From Pseudomonas gingeri (GTDB taxonomy: Bacteria; Pseudomonadota; Gammaproteobacteria; Pseudomonadales; Pseudomonadaceae), in assembly GCF_013385635.1 (NCBI RefSeq), contig NZ_JACAPR010000031.1:1-64000 (forward strand): a stretch of 64,000 nt of DNA, given 5' to 3'. Every line of letters starts with the position of its first letter. Position 1 is the stretch's first letter. A program made the translations under genes and the position numbers. Below are positions 62,072-64,000 of the stretch, piece by piece. The notes below the pieces were generated by a model. That model was not told the origin of the DNA. It was given only the letters and a program-made list of their open reading frames with translations, and did not search any database.

Positions 62072-62835
62072 ATTGATTCAATTTCAGCCACCGCCGAGAG
62101 GCCGCTTTCAATCAATCCCCGACTGACCACTCCCTGCTCCAGGGCGCGACAGATAAAGCCCTGTACATACGCTGCCAGGAGCACACGATGCTTGGGCACG
62201 GCCATGGCCTGGCGTATCTCGGTAAAGTTGTCCTGCAACACCCTCACCCCCGGGTTGGATGCGGCAAACCGCTCCAGCGGCTGCCGAACCCCGGCCGCAG
62301 CGTCCAGGCCGGACTCAAGGAAGGCATCCACGGCCCCCGAGGACGTGGGTGAACGATGCAGTTCGGCATGTTGCAAAGTCCGAGAGAGAAACAGGTCATA
62401 GGCCGCCCCCTTCCCCACGGCTATCCGGCATCCGCGGGTATCGAGTTCCGATGCTCGCTGGTAAGGGCTTTCGTTTCTGACCAGATAGGTTCCATCGATA
62501 CTCACGTAGGGTATCGAGAACGCGATTTTCTCCGCGCGGACAGGCTCTATCGCCAGAAACGCCAAGTCCCATTCGTCATTATCGAGAGCGGCGAACACCT
62601 TTCCGGCAGCATCGTAGGGCATCAGTTTGACAAACACGCCAATCTCCCCGGCCAATGCTTTAGCCAGAACCACGGAAACGCCGGTCAGTTCTCCGGTGAG
62701 TTCATGACGTTGGGCAAGAACGGGATTGCCCAGATTGATGGCCACTCTCAACTCGGCGGCGGGGACCAACTCATTGCGTACAGCATTGAACGGTTCGATC
62801 AAGGTAAACACTCCAAGCCTGAACAGGTCGGTCAA
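62068..62835 (-). CDS. Solute-binding-type protein without signal peptide
   Basis: About 255 residues of SBP_bac_3 type (ELRVAINLGNPVLAQ, VKLMPYDAAGKVFAALDNDEWDLAFLAIEP, IPYVSIDGTYLV). There is no signal peptide or lipobox, so it may act in the cytoplasm as a sensor or carrier. The frame is the same as that of the lactonase gene and separated from it only by TGA at 62836-62838. The first available start is TTG at 62835, with a GTG at 62811 as alternative; neither has a good ribosome site, so re-initiation after the lactonase stop is likely. Confidence 0.75.
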   Translation of the reverse strand: MTDLFRLGVFTLIEPFNAVRNELVPAAELRVAINLGNPVLAQRHELTGELTGVSVVLAKALAGEIGVFVKLMPYDAAGKVFAALDNDEWDLAFLAIEPVRAEKIAFSIPYVSIDGTYLVRNESPYQRASELDTRGCRIAVGKGAAYDLFLSRTLQHAELHRSPTSSGAVDAFLESGLDAAAGVRQPLERFAASNPGVRVLQDNFTEIRQAMAVPKHRVLLAAYVQGFICRALEQGVVSRGLIESGLSAVAEIESI

Positions 62836-63936
62836 TCAGGTGGTTTTGAAGATCATGCAGACCGGACTGCCGGTCTTGATCACCTGGCCATTTGCCATGA
62901 GCGCGCCGGTACTCTTGTCGACATCGAAGGCGACAATGGTATCGGTCTCCTCGTTGGCGACGTAGAGACGAGCGCCGTCCGGCGTCAGGTTCATGAAGCG
63001 CGGCTTACGCCCCTGAGATGGCGTGTTCACCTTCATCAGGAACGCGCCGGTTTGCGCAAGCTCGAACGTGGTCACGCTGTCGTGCCCGCGATTGGAGACA
63101 TACAGGTATTTCCCGGAGGGTGCCATGACGATGGCGGCAGCTCGGTTGTTGCCGGTGAAACGTGACGGCACGGTAGACAGGATTTCCTGTGCGACCAATA
63201 CCCCCGTCTGCGCATCATAGGCGTAACCAGTCACACTGCTGTCCAGCTCATTGACCACGTAGGCGTGCTCACCGTCTGGAGCAAAAACCACATGGCGCGG
63301 CCCAGCCCCCTCCCTTGCCTTGACCTTGCCGACCAGGGTCGCACCGAGCCTCGCATGGTTGTCCTGCACCCGGTACACAAAGAGGCTGTCGAGCCCTTTG
63401 TCGGGTATCACCAGAAAGCGTCCGGACGGGTCGAAAGGAATCATGTGGGGGTGTGAGCTACCCTGCTCGATCTTGTGGGGGCCGGCCTCACCGGATAACG
63501 CCTCCAGGTGCGCGACTTCGCCCAGGCTTCCGTCTTCCCGGATTGGAAACAGGGCAAAACTACCGGTGGCGTAGTACGCCACCGCCAGAAATCCGTTGGT
63601 GGGGTCGACACTCAGGTGAACAGGATTCTTGCCCTGGGCAGCGACCGTGTTGAGTATGCTCAACTCGCCTGACTTCGGATCGATTGCGAAGGCACTGACT
63701 TCGCTTTGATCACCATGCACACAATACAGACGCGTCTGATCGGCGTTGAAAGCCAGGAAGGATGGGTTGACCAGGTTTTCAAGCGTCTGAACCAGCCTGC
63801 AGGCACCGGTCTCGGCAACATAGGCGTAGACCGTGATACCTACGCCACGGGCCTCTCTCTCTTTGGTTGTCCTCGATCCGACATACGCAAAACGGGGAGT
63901 CGGGGGCGGTCTTCGTGTTGGCCATTTTGTGTTCAT
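62836..63936 (-). CDS. Beta-propeller lactonase (YvrE/6-phosphogluconolactonase-like, Lactonase family)
   Basis: A 366-residue seven-bladed propeller of the lactonase family (Pfam PF10282 type): repeated motifs such as NPSFLAFNADQTRLY, NPVHLSVDPTNGFLAVAYYATG, HPHMIPFDPSGRFLVIPDKGLD and GPRHVVFAPDGEHAYVVNELD. It would open a sugar or other lactone. The first Met is at 63936 (a GTG one codon upstream). It ends with SPVCMIF, the usual end of this family, so the stop at 62836 is genuine. No gene was seen between its start and the window end. Confidence 0.87.
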   Translation of the reverse strand: MNTKWPTRRPPPTPRFAYVGSRTTKEREARGVGITVYAYVAETGACRLVQTLENLVNPSFLAFNADQTRLYCVHGDQSEVSAFAIDPKSGELSILNTVAAQGKNPVHLSVDPTNGFLAVAYYATGSFALFPIREDGSLGEVAHLEALSGEAGPHKIEQGSSHPHMIPFDPSGRFLVIPDKGLDSLFVYRVQDNHARLGATLVGKVKAREGAGPRHVVFAPDGEHAYVVNELDSSVTGYAYDAQTGVLVAQEILSTVPSRFTGNNRAAAIVMAPSGKYLYVSNRGHDSVTTFELAQTGAFLMKVNTPSQGRKPRFMNLTPDGARLYVANEETDTIVAFDVDKSTGALMANGQVIKTGSPVCMIFKTT

Positions 63937-64000
63937 CACTCAGAGAAGCTGCGTCTGCAGAAATGTTGAGGCCCGTTGTCACGATCCCGCCTACCGCGAG

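Noticed and set aside
63779..63982. 67-codon minus-strand frame at the window end
   Set aside because: Overlaps the lactonase N-terminus in another frame; no support.

Overview
The window reads as a chromosome segment of a soil or plant-associated Pseudomonas, most likely of the P. fluorescens group. It has GC-rich coding with strong G/C third positions, many nutrient-scavenging ABC operons each with its own regulator, a REP-like hairpin, a PepSY/TonB metal locus and a periplasmic-sensor chemoreceptor. This assignment is an inference from gene content and style. No rRNA, tRNA, CRISPR, prophage or insertion sequence was seen.

Layout. 1-7987: a tetritol (erythritol/threitol-type) operon with a ribose-type ABC transporter, short-chain dehydrogenase, DhaK+DhaL kinase, RpiB-type isomerase, the start of a transketolase and a SorC-type regulator; twin GATCAAATGATC sites lie in the divergent promoter. 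8146-10953: a lone FabF-type ketosynthase divergent from an HxlR regulator, then a VOC protein and an exported SnoaL-like protein. 11257-18413: an RpiR regulator, a VanX/DdpX D-Ala-D-Ala dipeptidase and a five-gene dipeptide ABC transporter. 18493-19024: a ParD/ParE toxin-antitoxin pair. 19128-23471: DUF2946, a TonB receptor and a PepSY membrane protein with a Met/His-rich loop, probably metal (copper-like) handling. 23674-30141: a LuxR regulator, a polyamine-type ABC transporter and an aldehyde dehydrogenase. 30114-34742: flavin monooxygenases with MarR and TetR regulators and a RidA protein. 34874-45402: an aminotransferase, DUF1028, an ArgE-like peptidase, LysR, an aldehyde dehydrogenase, a GMC oxidoreductase and a NitT/TauT-type ABC transporter, together a likely catabolic set for an unidentified amino or amido alcohol. 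45479-47011: a lower-GC patch of small unknown membrane proteins and a lipoprotein. 47040-51474: an MFS efflux protein, a chemoreceptor behind a possible attenuator, a small protein and a methyltransferase.

The most interesting part is 51539-61244. A LysR gene (57557-58441) sits between two operons. The minus operon holds a DUF917 (S-methyl-thiohydantoin desulfurase family) protein, a urocanase paralogue, an MFS importer and an exported histidine-ammonia-lyase homologue that lacks the Ala-Ser-Gly needed for the MIO cofactor. The plus operon holds a hydantoinase-like amidohydrolase and an N-carbamoyl-amino-acid hydrolase. Both promoters carry the same extended LysR-type element. The set matches, step by step, the known bacterial route from ergothioneine (or S-methyl-ergothioneine) through thiourocanate, a thiohydantoin, hydantoin-propionate and N-carbamoyl-glutamate to glutamate. 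The signal peptide on the lyase suggests that the first step happens in the periplasm and that the MFS protein imports thiourocanate; this topology is my inference.

61391-63936: a PhyH-type dioxygenase, a solute-binding protein without signal peptide and a beta-propeller lactonase, the last two separated by one in-frame TGA.
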